A stretch of 64,000 bases of DNA, taken from the NCBI RefSeq assembly GCF_031456275.1, contig NZ_JAVDUI010000001.1, positions 1,446,965 through 1,510,964 of the forward strand, written 5' to 3'. Positions 34,471 to 42,029 of this stretch are shown here, one piece after another. Both the position numbers and the translations under genes were made by a program. The notes under the pieces are model-generated. The model had not been told where the DNA came from. It was given only the letters and a program-made list of their open reading frames with translations, and did no database searches. The number at the start of each line of letters is the position of its first letter. The first letter of the stretch is position 1. The DNA is from Falsarthrobacter nasiphocae (lineage in GTDB: Bacteria; Actinomycetota; Actinomycetes; Actinomycetales; Micrococcaceae).

Positions 34471-34558
34471 GCGTGGGCGTGGGCGGTGGGAGAGGGGTGA
34501 ACGCCAGTTCAGGGGGCGAGCGGCCGCATGGAGGGCGGGCGCGGGGTCCCTGGCCGGG

Positions 34559-35485
34559 CTAGGAGGCGCGCGTCAGGGCCGAGCCCACGACGGCGGCCGC
34601 GAAGAGCAGGCTGAACACGAGCGTCAGGATGCCCGTGGTCTTGAGGACGGGGATGAGCTGGGCCCGCTCCAACGTGCCGGCCCGCAGCATGGACCGAACG
34701 GGGCCCACCGCCAGGGCGCCCGCCAGAACGGGGAGCAGCGCCCACAGCCCAAGACGGCCCACGAGCAGCACCGGCAGCAGGCAGCCCACGGCGCACTGAG
34801 CGGCGAAGGCCGCGCGGGCCCGCGAGTCGCCGAGGCGGACGGCAAGGGTCCTCTTGCCGACCTCCCGGTCCGTCGGGATGTCCCGGACGTTGTTGGCCAT
34901 GAGCAGCGCCATCGCGAAGAGGCCGATCGACACGGCTGCCACCCACGCGGGGCCCGACAGCGAGCCCACCTGGGTCACGGCCGTTCCCAGCGTGGCCACG
35001 AGGCCGAAGAACACGAACACCATGACGTCGCCAAGGCCCATGTACCCATAAGGCCGCGACCCGCCCGTGTACCCCCACGCCGCGAGCACGCAGACGATCC
35101 CCACAAGAATCAGCCACCACAGGCCCGAGCTCAAAGCCAGCACCGTGCCCGCGAGGCCGGCGACCCCGAAGCACGCGAACGCCGCGCGCTTGACCGCCGC
35201 GGGCTCGGCAGCGCCGGAGCCGGTCAGCCGGAGCGGGCCCACGCGGACGTCGTCGGTCCCACGGATCCCGTCCGAATAGTCATTGGCGTAGTTGACGCCC
35301 ACCTGCAGCAGAACCGAGACAATGAGCGCGAGGAGCGCACGGGCCCACGCCGGGACGGGGCCCGCAGCAAGCCAAGCGCCCTGGTCCGCCTCAAACGCGG
35401 CGGCCGTGCCGGCGACGACGGGGGCGACAGCCATGGGGAGAGTGCGGGGCCTGGCCCCTTCGAGCCATTGGGCGGCAGTGGCCAT
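34559..35485 (-). CDS. menA: 1,4-dihydroxy-2-naphthoate polyprenyltransferase
   Basis: Membrane prenyltransferase that attaches the isoprenoid tail to 1,4-dihydroxy-2-naphthoate, the committed step to demethylmenaquinone. 308 residues, UbiA fold with about eight hydrophobic segments. The first Asp-rich motif is NYANDYSDGIRGTDD (about 65-79) and the second region reads NNVRDIPTDREVGK (about 197-210). The ATG at 35485 starts MATAAQWLEGARPRTLPMA, typical of MenA. It lies downstream of menE and menB on the same strand. Confidence 0.95.
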   Translation of the reverse strand: MATAAQWLEGARPRTLPMAVAPVVAGTAAAFEADQGAWLAAGPVPAWARALLALIVSVLLQVGVNYANDYSDGIRGTDDVRVGPLRLTGSGAAEPAAVKRAAFACFGVAGLAGTVLALSSGLWWLILVGIVCVLAAWGYTGGSRPYGYMGLGDVMVFVFFGLVATLGTAVTQVGSLSGPAWVAAVSIGLFAMALLMANNVRDIPTDREVGKRTLAVRLGDSRARAAFAAQCAVGCLLPVLLVGRLGLWALLPVLAGALAVGPVRSMLRAGTLERAQLIPVLKTTGILTLVFSLLFAAAVVGSALTRAS

Positions 35486-35580
35486 GAATGCGGTGATCCT
35501 TGTTCTTCAGGTGGGGCGTGCAGCACCCGGAGCCGCCGCGGAGGGTCGGCTGGAGCGGGCGTGATTGGACCCTGAAGACT

Positions 35581-36741
35581 TTACGCCGTCTCCGCCGAGA
35601 TCCCGGAGGCGAGGTGGAGGGCCCGGATCATCGAGACCCGGTCCTCCTTGCCATTGGGCAGCAGCGGCAGGTGTGGCGCCGTGAGGACGAGTTTGGGACG
35701 CATGGCCCCGCTCAGCCTCTCGCGCGCCGCCGCGAGCACCTCGGCGGTGGGCCTGGGGCTCGCGACGAACGCCGCGACGGCTTGGCCCCATTCCGGGTCC
35801 GGCAGGCTCGTCACGAAGGCAGAGTGGACGCCCGGAATCTCCTCGAGGACCTCGCGCACCGCCAGTGCGGAGACTTTGACCCCGCCGGTGATGATCACGT
35901 CGTCGATGCGTCCCGTGACGCGCAAGCGGCCGTCGTCGTCCACAGAGCCGTTGTCTGCGGTGCGGAACCAGCGCGTGGTGCCGTCCGAGCGGAAGGCGCG
36001 GTCCGTCAGCTCCGGATCCCCGAGGTAGCCGCTTGCGATGGTGGGGCCGCCGAGGATGATGCGCCCCTCGTGGAAGTCCAACTCCACCCCGGGCAGCGGG
36101 GTCCCGTCATAGACGCAGCCGCCGGCCGTCTCTGCGGAGCCGTACGTCTGAATGACGTTGAGGCCCTCGCGCGCCGCCTGGGCCCGGAGGCGAGCCGGGG
36201 TGGCGGCGCCGCCGAGGAGGATCGCGTCGAAGCGGCGCAGGGCGGGCAGCGCGGTCTGCTTGGGGTCGTCGAGGAGGCGGGCCAGCTGCGTGGGAACGAG
36301 AGAGGTCAGCCGTCGCCTGTCAGTCAGCTCGCTCGCCGCATCCGCGAAGCCCTGCGGGGTGAAGCCCCCCGACGTCAGGGATGGGTCAATGGCCGGCGGC
36401 AACCCTGAGTAGAGGGAGCGCACGAGCACCTGAAGGCCTGCCACAAAATGGACCGGCAGCGCGAGGAGCCACTGCCCCTCGAACCCGAGCCGCTCCGCCG
36501 TGGCGGCGGAGGAGGCACCGAGTGCCTCCGTGGTCAGCATGGTCTGCTTCGGCGTTCCGGTGGAGCCGGACGTGCAGACGACGACGGCGATGTCGTCGTT
36601 GGGCAGGGTCTCCGCGAACTCCATGGACGGGTCAATGTGGGGGGCCACCGCCGGGCCGTCCCCGGACAGGGCGTCGTGCAGCGGGGTGAGGAGGCGGCGC
36701 GGGTCGTCTCCATCGCCCAAACAGAGGGGGAGCAGATCCAC
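35581..36741 (-). CDS. menE: o-Succinylbenzoate-CoA ligase
   Basis: AMP-forming ligase that activates o-succinylbenzoate with CoA in menaquinone synthesis. 386 residues, short for the family but normal for actinobacterial MenE. The P-loop is CTSGSTGTPKQ (about 60-70), then YGSAETAGG (A5 region), TADNGSVDDDGRL and the hinge GRIDDVIITGGVKV; the catalytic Lys is in PLLPNGKEDR near the end. GTG start with GGAGAGGA 7 nt upstream, 30 nt after menB. The assignment rests on motifs plus menA/menB context. Confidence 0.9.
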   Translation of the reverse strand: MDLLPLCLGDGDDPRRLLTPLHDALSGDGPAVAPHIDPSMEFAETLPNDDIAVVVCTSGSTGTPKQTMLTTEALGASSAATAERLGFEGQWLLALPVHFVAGLQVLVRSLYSGLPPAIDPSLTSGGFTPQGFADAASELTDRRRLTSLVPTQLARLLDDPKQTALPALRRFDAILLGGAATPARLRAQAAREGLNVIQTYGSAETAGGCVYDGTPLPGVELDFHEGRIILGGPTIASGYLGDPELTDRAFRSDGTTRWFRTADNGSVDDDGRLRVTGRIDDVIITGGVKVSALAVREVLEEIPGVHSAFVTSLPDPEWGQAVAAFVASPRPTAEVLAAARERLSGAMRPKLVLTAPHLPLLPNGKEDRVSMIRALHLASGISAETA

Positions 36742-36771
36742 GAGCGAGTCCTCTCCGGGCCGGGCGGCCGG

Positions 36772-37731
36772 TCAGAAGTAGTAGGGGTGGGCGGACCAGT
36801 CGGGGTCGCGCTTGGCGAGGAAGGCGTCGCGCCCCTCAGCGGCCTCGTCCGTCATGTACGCCAATCGGGTTGCCTCGCCGGCGAAGACCTGCTGGCCCGC
36901 CAGGCCGTCGTCGGCCAGATTGAACGCGAACTTGAGCATGCGGATGGCCTGAGGGGACTGGCGGGCGATGTCCGCCGCGTACTCGAGGGCGACCTCCTCA
37001 AGACGCTCGTGGGGGACGGCCTCGTTGACCGCGCCCATGCGGACCATGTCCTCCGCCGAGTACTCCCGGGCCAGGAAGAAGATCTCCCGGGCCGTCTTCT
37101 GGCCGACCTGTCGGGCGAGGAGGGCCGAGCCGTAGCCGGCGTCGAAGGAGCCGACTGTGGCGTCCGTCTGCTTGAACTTGCCGTGCTCCAGGGAGGCGAT
37201 GGTCAGATCCGCGACGACGTGCAGCGAGTGGCCCCCGCCGGCCGCCCAGCCGTTGACCACGCAGAGGACGACCTTCGGCATGGTACGCATGAGGCGCTGG
37301 ACCTCGAGGATGTGGAGGCGGCCCGCTCGAGCCGGGTCGATTGTCTCTCTGGTCTCGCCCTCGGCGTACCGGTAGCCGTCGCGGCCGCGGACCCGCTGGT
37401 CACCGCCCGAGCAGAACGCGTGCCCGCCGTCCTTCGGGGACGGGCCGTTGCCCGTGAGGATGACGCACGCGACATCGGGGGTCATGCGGGCGTGGTCCAA
37501 AGCCTGGTACAGCTCGTCCACTGTCTTGGGGCGGAAGGCGTTGCGGACCTCCGGTCGGTCAAACGCCACACGGACGGTAGGCAAGTCCTTCACAATTCGG
37601 CCGGCGGCGTCGCGCTCCACCTGACGGTGGTACGTGATGTCGGCAAAGTCGAACCCCTCGACCTCGCGCCAGCGCGAGGGATCGAAGACATCAGAGACGA
37701 ACTTGGGCGAAGACTCGGGGGAGGTGCTCAC
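36772..37731 (-). CDS. menB: 1,4-dihydroxy-2-naphthoyl-CoA synthase
   Basis: Crotonase-fold enzyme that closes the second ring in menaquinone synthesis. 319 residues, including the 25-30-residue extension characteristic of actinobacterial MenB. HAFCSGGDQRVRGRDGY (about 102-118) forms the oxyanion-hole region with the bicarbonate-site Gly; AVNGWAAGGGHSLHVVADL follows, and the C-terminus ends in the conserved HPYYF. GTG 37731 lies 7 nt after a TAGACT -10 element. First gene of a menB-menE-menA unit. Confidence 0.96.
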   Translation of the reverse strand: MSTSPESSPKFVSDVFDPSRWREVEGFDFADITYHRQVERDAAGRIVKDLPTVRVAFDRPEVRNAFRPKTVDELYQALDHARMTPDVACVILTGNGPSPKDGGHAFCSGGDQRVRGRDGYRYAEGETRETIDPARAGRLHILEVQRLMRTMPKVVLCVVNGWAAGGGHSLHVVADLTIASLEHGKFKQTDATVGSFDAGYGSALLARQVGQKTAREIFFLAREYSAEDMVRMGAVNEAVPHERLEEVALEYAADIARQSPQAIRMLKFAFNLADDGLAGQQVFAGEATRLAYMTDEAAEGRDAFLAKRDPDWSAHPYYF

Positions 37732-37738
37732 GGGCCTC

Positions 37739-37744
37739 AGTCTA
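37739..37744 (-). promoter_or_regulatory. Leaderless -10 element of menB
   Basis: TAGACT ends 7 nt before the GTG at 37731, with no ribosome-binding site between. Confidence 0.6.
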
Positions 37745-37880
37745 GCCCCGAGGGTGATCAGGGGGATGATCGGGCCGCGGCCAGGGCGGGCTCGAGGGCC
37801 TCCGCAGGAGTCGCGCAGGGCCGCGCCAGGGGCCCGCGATTGTTACGCCGCGGCGCCACATGAGGGTCCCAGTTTCACAT

Positions 37881-37908
37881 TTGCGGGTGTTCTAGTTCAC
37901 ACTAGATC
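37881..37908 (+). promoter_or_regulatory. Candidate promoter and operator of the amino-acid permease
   Basis: TTGCGG (37881-37886) and TAGATC (37903-37908) are 16 nt apart. The perfect palindrome CTAGTTCACACTAG (37892-37905, 5-bp arms) overlaps the -10, so a repressor may bind there. The element is AT-rich against the background. Confidence 0.4.
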
Positions 37909-37976
37909 CGTTGCGTAGGCGCCCATCCGCGCCTGCACTCGTCTACATCCATATCGACTGGAGTTGGGACTCTTTC

Positions 37977-39494
37977 ATGTCGCACCAAACCACCGACCCC
38001 GCGCCGACCACGGCCGACGGAGTCGAGCTCTCTGCTGAGGGCTACGCCAAGGCCCTGAGCAGCCGCCAGGTCACGATGATCGCCATCGGCGGCGCCATCG
38101 GCGTCGGCCTCTTCATGGGGGCCGGCGGACGCCTTGCCTCCACGGGCCCGGCGCTCATCTTCTCCTACGCCATCGCGGGCCTCCTCGGCTTCTTCCTCAT
38201 GCGCGCCATGGGCGAGCTCATCATGTACCGCCGCACGTCCGGCTCGTTCGTCTCCTACACGGGCGAGTTCTTCGGCGCCAAGGGCGCCTACGTCTCGGGT
38301 TGGGCGTACGTTCTCAACTGGGCGATGACGGGCGTGGCCGAGCTCATCGCCATCGGCCTCTACGTGAGCCACCTCCTGCCGAGCATCCCGTGGATCCTCT
38401 CCGCGATCATCGCGCTCGTCCTCCTGACCAGCGTCAACATGATCTCGGTCAAGATCTTCGGCGAGTTCGAGTTCTGGGCCTCGGTCTTCAAGGTCTTCGC
38501 CATCGTGGCATTCCTCCTCATCGGCACGATCCTCGTGATCATGCGCACCAACATCGCGGGTCATGAGGCCGGCTTCCACAACCTCACGGCTGTGGGCGGC
38601 TCGATGTTCCCGAGCGGCTTCTTCCCGATGATCCTCGTCCTCTCCGGCGTGGTCTTCGCGTACAACGGCATCGAGATGATCGGCATCACCGCCGGCGAGA
38701 TGCAGAACGCGGAGAAGGAAGTGCCCAAGGCCATCCGCGCCGTCGTCGTCCGCATCCTCGTGTTCTACGTGGGCTCCGTGACGCTCCTTGCGCTCCTGCT
38801 GCCCTCGGACGTGTACCAGTCCGGCGTCTCGCCGTTCGTGACCGTGTTCTCGCAGCTCGGCTGGGGCTGGGTCGGCACGCTGATGACGCTCGTCGTCGTC
38901 ACCGCCGCTCTCTCGTCCTGCAACTCCGGTCTGTACTCGATCGGCCGTGTCTTCCGCCAGATGGCCCACAACGGACACGCTCCCCAGTGGCTCACGAAGA
39001 TGAACTCGCGCCACGTCCCGTACGCCTCGATCCTCGCGATCGCCGGCTTCTACCTCGTGGGCATTGTCGCGGCCTACCTCATCACGGGCGGCAAGGGCTC
39101 CGGCAACGTGGCCTTCGACCTCGCCCTCGAGACCGCCGCGGTCGGCGTCCTCCTGTCCTGGGCTGCGATCTTCGCCTCCCAGATCGCCCTCCGCAAGCGT
39201 CACGGCAACGTCTCCAAGCTGCCGATGCCGGGCGGCATCGTCGCCTCGTGGATCTCGATCGCCGCGATTGCCGGCATCCTCATCCTCATCGGCTTCAACA
39301 CCCAGGAGCTCGAGGACGGATCCACCTTCCCGATGGGCCTCCTCACGGTGGCCTCGCTGCCCGTGTTCCTCATCCTCCTTGCCATCGGCTGGCCGCTGGT
39401 CAAGCGCACCAACCCGGAGCGCCAGGAGCAGGCCTGGTACGACAAGCAGGCTGTTGTTGAGCACGAGACCGTGGCGAACATCGCCAATCACTAG
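37977..39494 (+). CDS. APC-family amino-acid permease (AnsP/GabP/CycA type)
   Basis: 505-residue proton-coupled transporter with 12 predicted membrane helices. The family entry motif QVTMIAIGGAIGVGLFMGAG lies at about 32-51, and the helix 3 region RRTSGSFVSYTGEFFG follows. MIGITAGEMQNAEKEVPKAI (about 240-259) is the conserved cytoplasmic loop of the AAT subfamily. The closest-looking groups are L-asparagine and GABA permeases; I cannot fix the substrate. The ATG at 37977 lacks a good Shine-Dalgarno. It is monocistronic, ending in a strong terminator. Confidence 0.9.
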   Translation: MSHQTTDPAPTTADGVELSAEGYAKALSSRQVTMIAIGGAIGVGLFMGAGGRLASTGPALIFSYAIAGLLGFFLMRAMGELIMYRRTSGSFVSYTGEFFGAKGAYVSGWAYVLNWAMTGVAELIAIGLYVSHLLPSIPWILSAIIALVLLTSVNMISVKIFGEFEFWASVFKVFAIVAFLLIGTILVIMRTNIAGHEAGFHNLTAVGGSMFPSGFFPMILVLSGVVFAYNGIEMIGITAGEMQNAEKEVPKAIRAVVVRILVFYVGSVTLLALLLPSDVYQSGVSPFVTVFSQLGWGWVGTLMTLVVVTAALSSCNSGLYSIGRVFRQMAHNGHAPQWLTKMNSRHVPYASILAIAGFYLVGIVAAYLITGGKGSGNVAFDLALETAAVGVLLSWAAIFASQIALRKRHGNVSKLPMPGGIVASWISIAAIAGILILIGFNTQELEDGSTFPMGLLTVASLPVFLILLAIGWPLVKRTNPERQEQAWYDKQAVVEHETVANIANH

Positions 39495-39525
39495 TCTCGC
39501 CTCGGGCTTTCGCCCGTGAGACACG

Positions 39526-39580
39526 CCAGCCCCCGCGGCTCGGCCCCTGAGAGGGGCCGGGCGGCGGGGGCTGGTTCTTT
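39526..39580 (+). terminator. Rho-independent terminator after the permease
   Basis: The outer stem CCAGCCCCCGC/GCGGGGGCTGG (39526-39536 with 39564-39574) and inner stem CGGCCCC/GGGGCCG are followed by TTCTTTT. It is the clearest canonical terminator in the window. A smaller CGGGC-TTTC-GCCCG hairpin lies just before it. Confidence 0.9.
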
Positions 39581-39608
39581 TGTCTGGGTCTAGGCGGCGA
39601 GCCTGGGG

Positions 39609-39908
39609 CTAGGCGGTGAGGTCGTCGTCGCCGGCGGAAGGCTCGGGGTCCTCGTCGAGAGCCTGGACGAGGAAGGAGATGTCCATGGACAGGGCCCGCG
39701 AGACGCTCGTGATGAGGCCCAGGCTGGGGTTGGCGGGGGATCGGCGGCGGCCGTCGCTGTATCCGTTCTCCAGCAGGCTGTAGTGCTGCAGCGTGATCCC
39801 GGAGGCGAGTGCGACCTTCTCCTGGCTTAGGCCCAAGTGCTTCCGGCGCTTGCGGAGGGTGTCCCCGAGCTGGCGGGCCTGTGTCGGAGAGAGGGTCGGA
39901 TGGGGCAT
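39609..39908 (-). CDS. XRE-family helix-turn-helix regulator
   Basis: 99 residues. The Cro/C1-type HTH is QLGDTLRKRRKHLGLSQEKV followed by ALASGITLQHYSLLENG (about 12-48). An acidic tail EDPEPSAGDDDLTA ends the protein. ATG 39908 begins MPHPTLSPTQ; TTG 39947 would add 13 residues. AT-rich DNA upstream (TAAATC near 39950) probably holds its promoter. It lies downstream of, and on the same strand as, the Roadblock/GTPase pair, separated by 139 nt. Confidence 0.8.
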   Translation of the reverse strand: MPHPTLSPTQARQLGDTLRKRRKHLGLSQEKVALASGITLQHYSLLENGYSDGRRRSPANPSLGLITSVSRALSMDISFLVQALDEDPEPSAGDDDLTA

Positions 39909-40047
39909 GTCATCTATGCCACCGATTTCTCCCGTCCCTGTCTTCAAGATTTACATTGAATATTGTCGGGGCCGCGCGGCATGTGAAGCCCCGGAATTCT
40001 CGCAGTATTGAGGGCGGCAGCGGTCTCGCGGGCGCCGGTGCGGCTGT

Positions 40048-40518
40048 TCACTCGGATGGCGAAAGCCACTGCCGAATATCGTCCGCCGCCCCACGGGCCT
40101 GCACGGCGAGCATGCCCAACTGCGTCTCCTCAGCAGAAAGCGCCAAAAGCATCTGGCCCAGATCTTCCAGGACAAAGCTCGCCAGGACGATGAATCCATT
40201 GCCCGTGGAGAGGTGGACTGTCGTGGAGCTCGGTGAGGCGCCCGCCTCGGAGACGATTTCCGCCTCTGAAGCCGCAATGGCGAAGAGAGAGCTGTTGAGG
40301 GCGGCGAGCCGCCCCACGTTCTCCTCGGGAATTCCCACGGCGCACAGGTTCATTCCGTCCGCAGTGCACAGGATGGCGGATGTGATCTCAGGGTTGTTCT
40401 CGCGGAGTCGCCTGAGGCGGGGGAGCGCCGCGGTCCCGATGGCACGGGACCACGTGTCCCAGTGCTCTGCGATTTCGGGGCTGATGTCAGTGTCGTGTGT
40501 CTCGGGCTGGTCGATCAC
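40048..40518 (-). CDS. Roadblock/LC7-like (MglB-type) protein
   Basis: 156 residues. The core (about 45-150) reads ITSAILCTADGMNLCAVGIP, then NGFIVLASFVLEDLGQMLLAL, a Roadblock/LC7 pattern of five strands and two helices without enzymatic residues; such proteins act as GTPase partners or activators. GTG start overlaps the stop of the upstream GTPase gene by 4 nt (GTGA), so they are translationally coupled. It resembles CvnB of Streptomyces conservons and MglB. Confidence 0.75.
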   Translation of the reverse strand: MIDQPETHDTDISPEIAEHWDTWSRAIGTAALPRLRRLRENNPEITSAILCTADGMNLCAVGIPEENVGRLAALNSSLFAIAASEAEIVSEAGASPSSTTVHLSTGNGFIVLASFVLEDLGQMLLALSAEETQLGMLAVQARGAADDIRQWLSPSE

Positions 40519-41093
40519 GAGGGGTCCTTCGTGGAGAGGGAGAGGGCTGTGAGGGCGGCCGCGGCGACGTCGCCCGGGTTGCGGGGGTCTGCGGCGAGGA
40601 TGGGCATGCCGGTGAGATGCTCGGGGAGCTGGGCCCTGAGGTCAGCGAGGGCCTCCTCGGCACGGGAGGGCTCCAGGCGTGTCACGGCGACGGTGGTCTG
40701 GCGAATGATGGTCTCGTCTCCAAGGAGCCGCATCCAGGCGGTGACCTGCTCGGCGGCGTCCTCGCGATCCCCGAAGATCCACAGGATGATGCGGGAGCGG
40801 GCGGCCAGGACCGAGGAGCGGGCCGAGGCGAACCGGACCTGGCCCGGGGTGCCGAAGAGGCCGATGCGGCCGTGCTCTGTGGCCCATTCCCCGTAGTCGA
40901 TGCCGACGGTCGTCGTGTATTTCCCGTTGACCATCTGTCCTGTCATGGCGACGGCGGACTGCAGGACCTCCGTGCTGACGACGGGGATCTCCGAGAGGGA
41001 GCGCACGGCTGTTGTCTTGCCGACGCCCACTGGGCCGACGAAGACCACCCGGTAGCTGGTTGTTGAGCCGACGCTGACGGGGGAATGGGTCAC
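40515..41093 (-). CDS. Small Ras-like GTPase (CvnD/MglA-like)
   Basis: 192 residues. The G1 P-loop GPVGVGKTTA (about 20-29) is intact. Switch I TTTVGIDYGE follows, and G3 reads LFGTPGQVRF, where the usual Asp of DxxG is replaced, as in conservon CvnD proteins. The G4 position is VTRLEP rather than NKxD, so base specificity is uncertain. GTG start with AAGGGA 5 nt upstream. It is paired with one Roadblock gene downstream (4-nt overlap) and another divergent across 197 nt. Confidence 0.82.
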   Translation of the reverse strand: MTHSPVSVGSTTSYRVVFVGPVGVGKTTAVRSLSEIPVVSTEVLQSAVAMTGQMVNGKYTTTVGIDYGEWATEHGRIGLFGTPGQVRFASARSSVLAARSRIILWIFGDREDAAEQVTAWMRLLGDETIIRQTTVAVTRLEPSRAEEALADLRAQLPEHLTGMPILAADPRNPGDVAAAALTALSLSTKDPS

Positions 41094-41196
41094 GCGAATC
41101 CCTTCGGGGGAACGAAAGACAAAAAGGACTGAGGCTCGGAGTGAAAGCCTTCGAGTCGTGGCTCAAGGTCACCGACTCCGGGGGAAATGCATACGG

Positions 41197-41213
41197 TAGG
41201 GTGTGCACTGCAC
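41197..41213 (+). promoter_or_regulatory. Candidate promoter/operator of the divergent Roadblock gene
   Basis: TAGGGT (41197-41202) resembles a -10. The small palindrome GTGCA-C-TGCAC (41203-41213) lies exactly over the expected transcription start. Support is limited to these patterns. Confidence 0.35.
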
Positions 41214-41290
41214 GATATCAAAAACTGCGGCCCCGTCAGGCGTTGCGCCGCGGTTCTCCGGCGGACAGCGCCAGAATCGTAGGAGAAGCG

Positions 41291-41767
41291 ATGGGTCTGT
41301 GGGATGTTCTCCGCGGGAGAGAGGGCCCGGCGTCTGTGTCGGTCGCCGTCCCTCGCCCGCGATCCCCCGAAGAATATGTACTAACGAAAGAGAAGGACAT
41401 GGCCAACCAGGCTGAACTGAACCAGCTCCTTGACGACATTCAGCAGGACATCAATGGCCTGCTCGGCGTTTCGGTCGTCGACCTTGAGACCGGCATGGCG
41501 CTGGCCTCGCGGTCCGCAGCCCCGAACTTCGACCTCGAGGCGGCGTCGGCGTACAACAGCGAGATGGTCAAGGCGAAGACCAAGACCATCCGCGTCCTCA
41601 ACATCCAGAGCGAGCTCGAGGACATGCTCCTCACGCTCGGGGACCAGCTGCACCTGATCAAGATGATCGATGCCGGCACGTTCATCTACGTGGCTGCGAC
41701 GCGCGACGGAATGAACCTCGCCCTCCTCCGTTCCGCGGTCAACCGCGCGGCGAAGAAGCTCTCCTAG
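41291..41767 (+). CDS. Second Roadblock/LC7 domain protein
   Basis: 158 residues from ATG 41291, which has AGGAG 5 nt upstream. The commonly expected start, ATG 41399 (MANQAELNQLLDDI, 122 residues), has AAGGA only 1 nt away, too close to be efficient. The 36-residue difference (MGLWDVLRGREGPAS and following) is a possible N-terminal extension. The Roadblock domain follows: LLGVSVVDLETGMALASRS, LHLIKMIDAGTFIYVAATR and LALLRSAVNRAAKKL. It is divergent from the GTPase-Roadblock pair, suggesting a small complex of one GTPase with two partners. Confidence 0.8.
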   Translation: MGLWDVLRGREGPASVSVAVPRPRSPEEYVLTKEKDMANQAELNQLLDDIQQDINGLLGVSVVDLETGMALASRSAAPNFDLEAASAYNSEMVKAKTKTIRVLNIQSELEDMLLTLGDQLHLIKMIDAGTFIYVAATRDGMNLALLRSAVNRAAKKLS

Positions 41768-41784
41768 GGGCTCCTGCCCCCACA

Positions 41785-41832
41785 CGACGCCCTCCCACCT
41801 GCCGCAAACTCGCGACAGGTCGGGGGGCGTCG
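41785..41832 (+). terminator. Long hairpin after the second Roadblock gene
   Basis: Arms of 21 nt (starting CGACGCCC at 41785 and ending GGGCGTCG at 41832) pair at 18 positions with a small loop. This terminates the Roadblock gene upstream of the phenylacetate promoter. Confidence 0.65.
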
Positions 41833-41953
41833 GCCGTCCCTGCCCTGCCGCGTCGGGGTGTCGGCGATGCCACGGCCCCTCGAGTCCTCAGGGGTCCCGG
41901 TTCCGGGCGAGTCGGCCCTGGTGGCGCACCTCACATCACGGGCTCGGAGTCGC

Positions 41954-41981
41954 TAGACTTGTCTCCTGACCGATCGGTCAG
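41954..41981 (+). promoter_or_regulatory. Thiolase operon promoter with TetR (PaaR) operator 1
   Basis: -10 hexamer TAGACT (41954-41959), followed 6 nt later by the perfect 16-bp palindrome CTGACCGATCGGTCAG (41966-41981), which covers the expected transcription start. Close variants lie at paaZ and paaI. Repression by the TetR protein encoded at 51631 is inferred. Confidence 0.75.
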
Positions 41982-42029
41982 TAATTCCGCGCCCGAGAGG
42001 GCCTGCGGACGACTCAGCGAGGAGCCCCC

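Noticed and set aside
37902-39524. 540-codon minus-strand open frame opposite the amino-acid permease
   Set aside because: The permease shows 12 helices and family motifs, whereas the opposite frame is a His/Asp/Glu/Arg-rich artefact of GC-rich membrane-protein codons.
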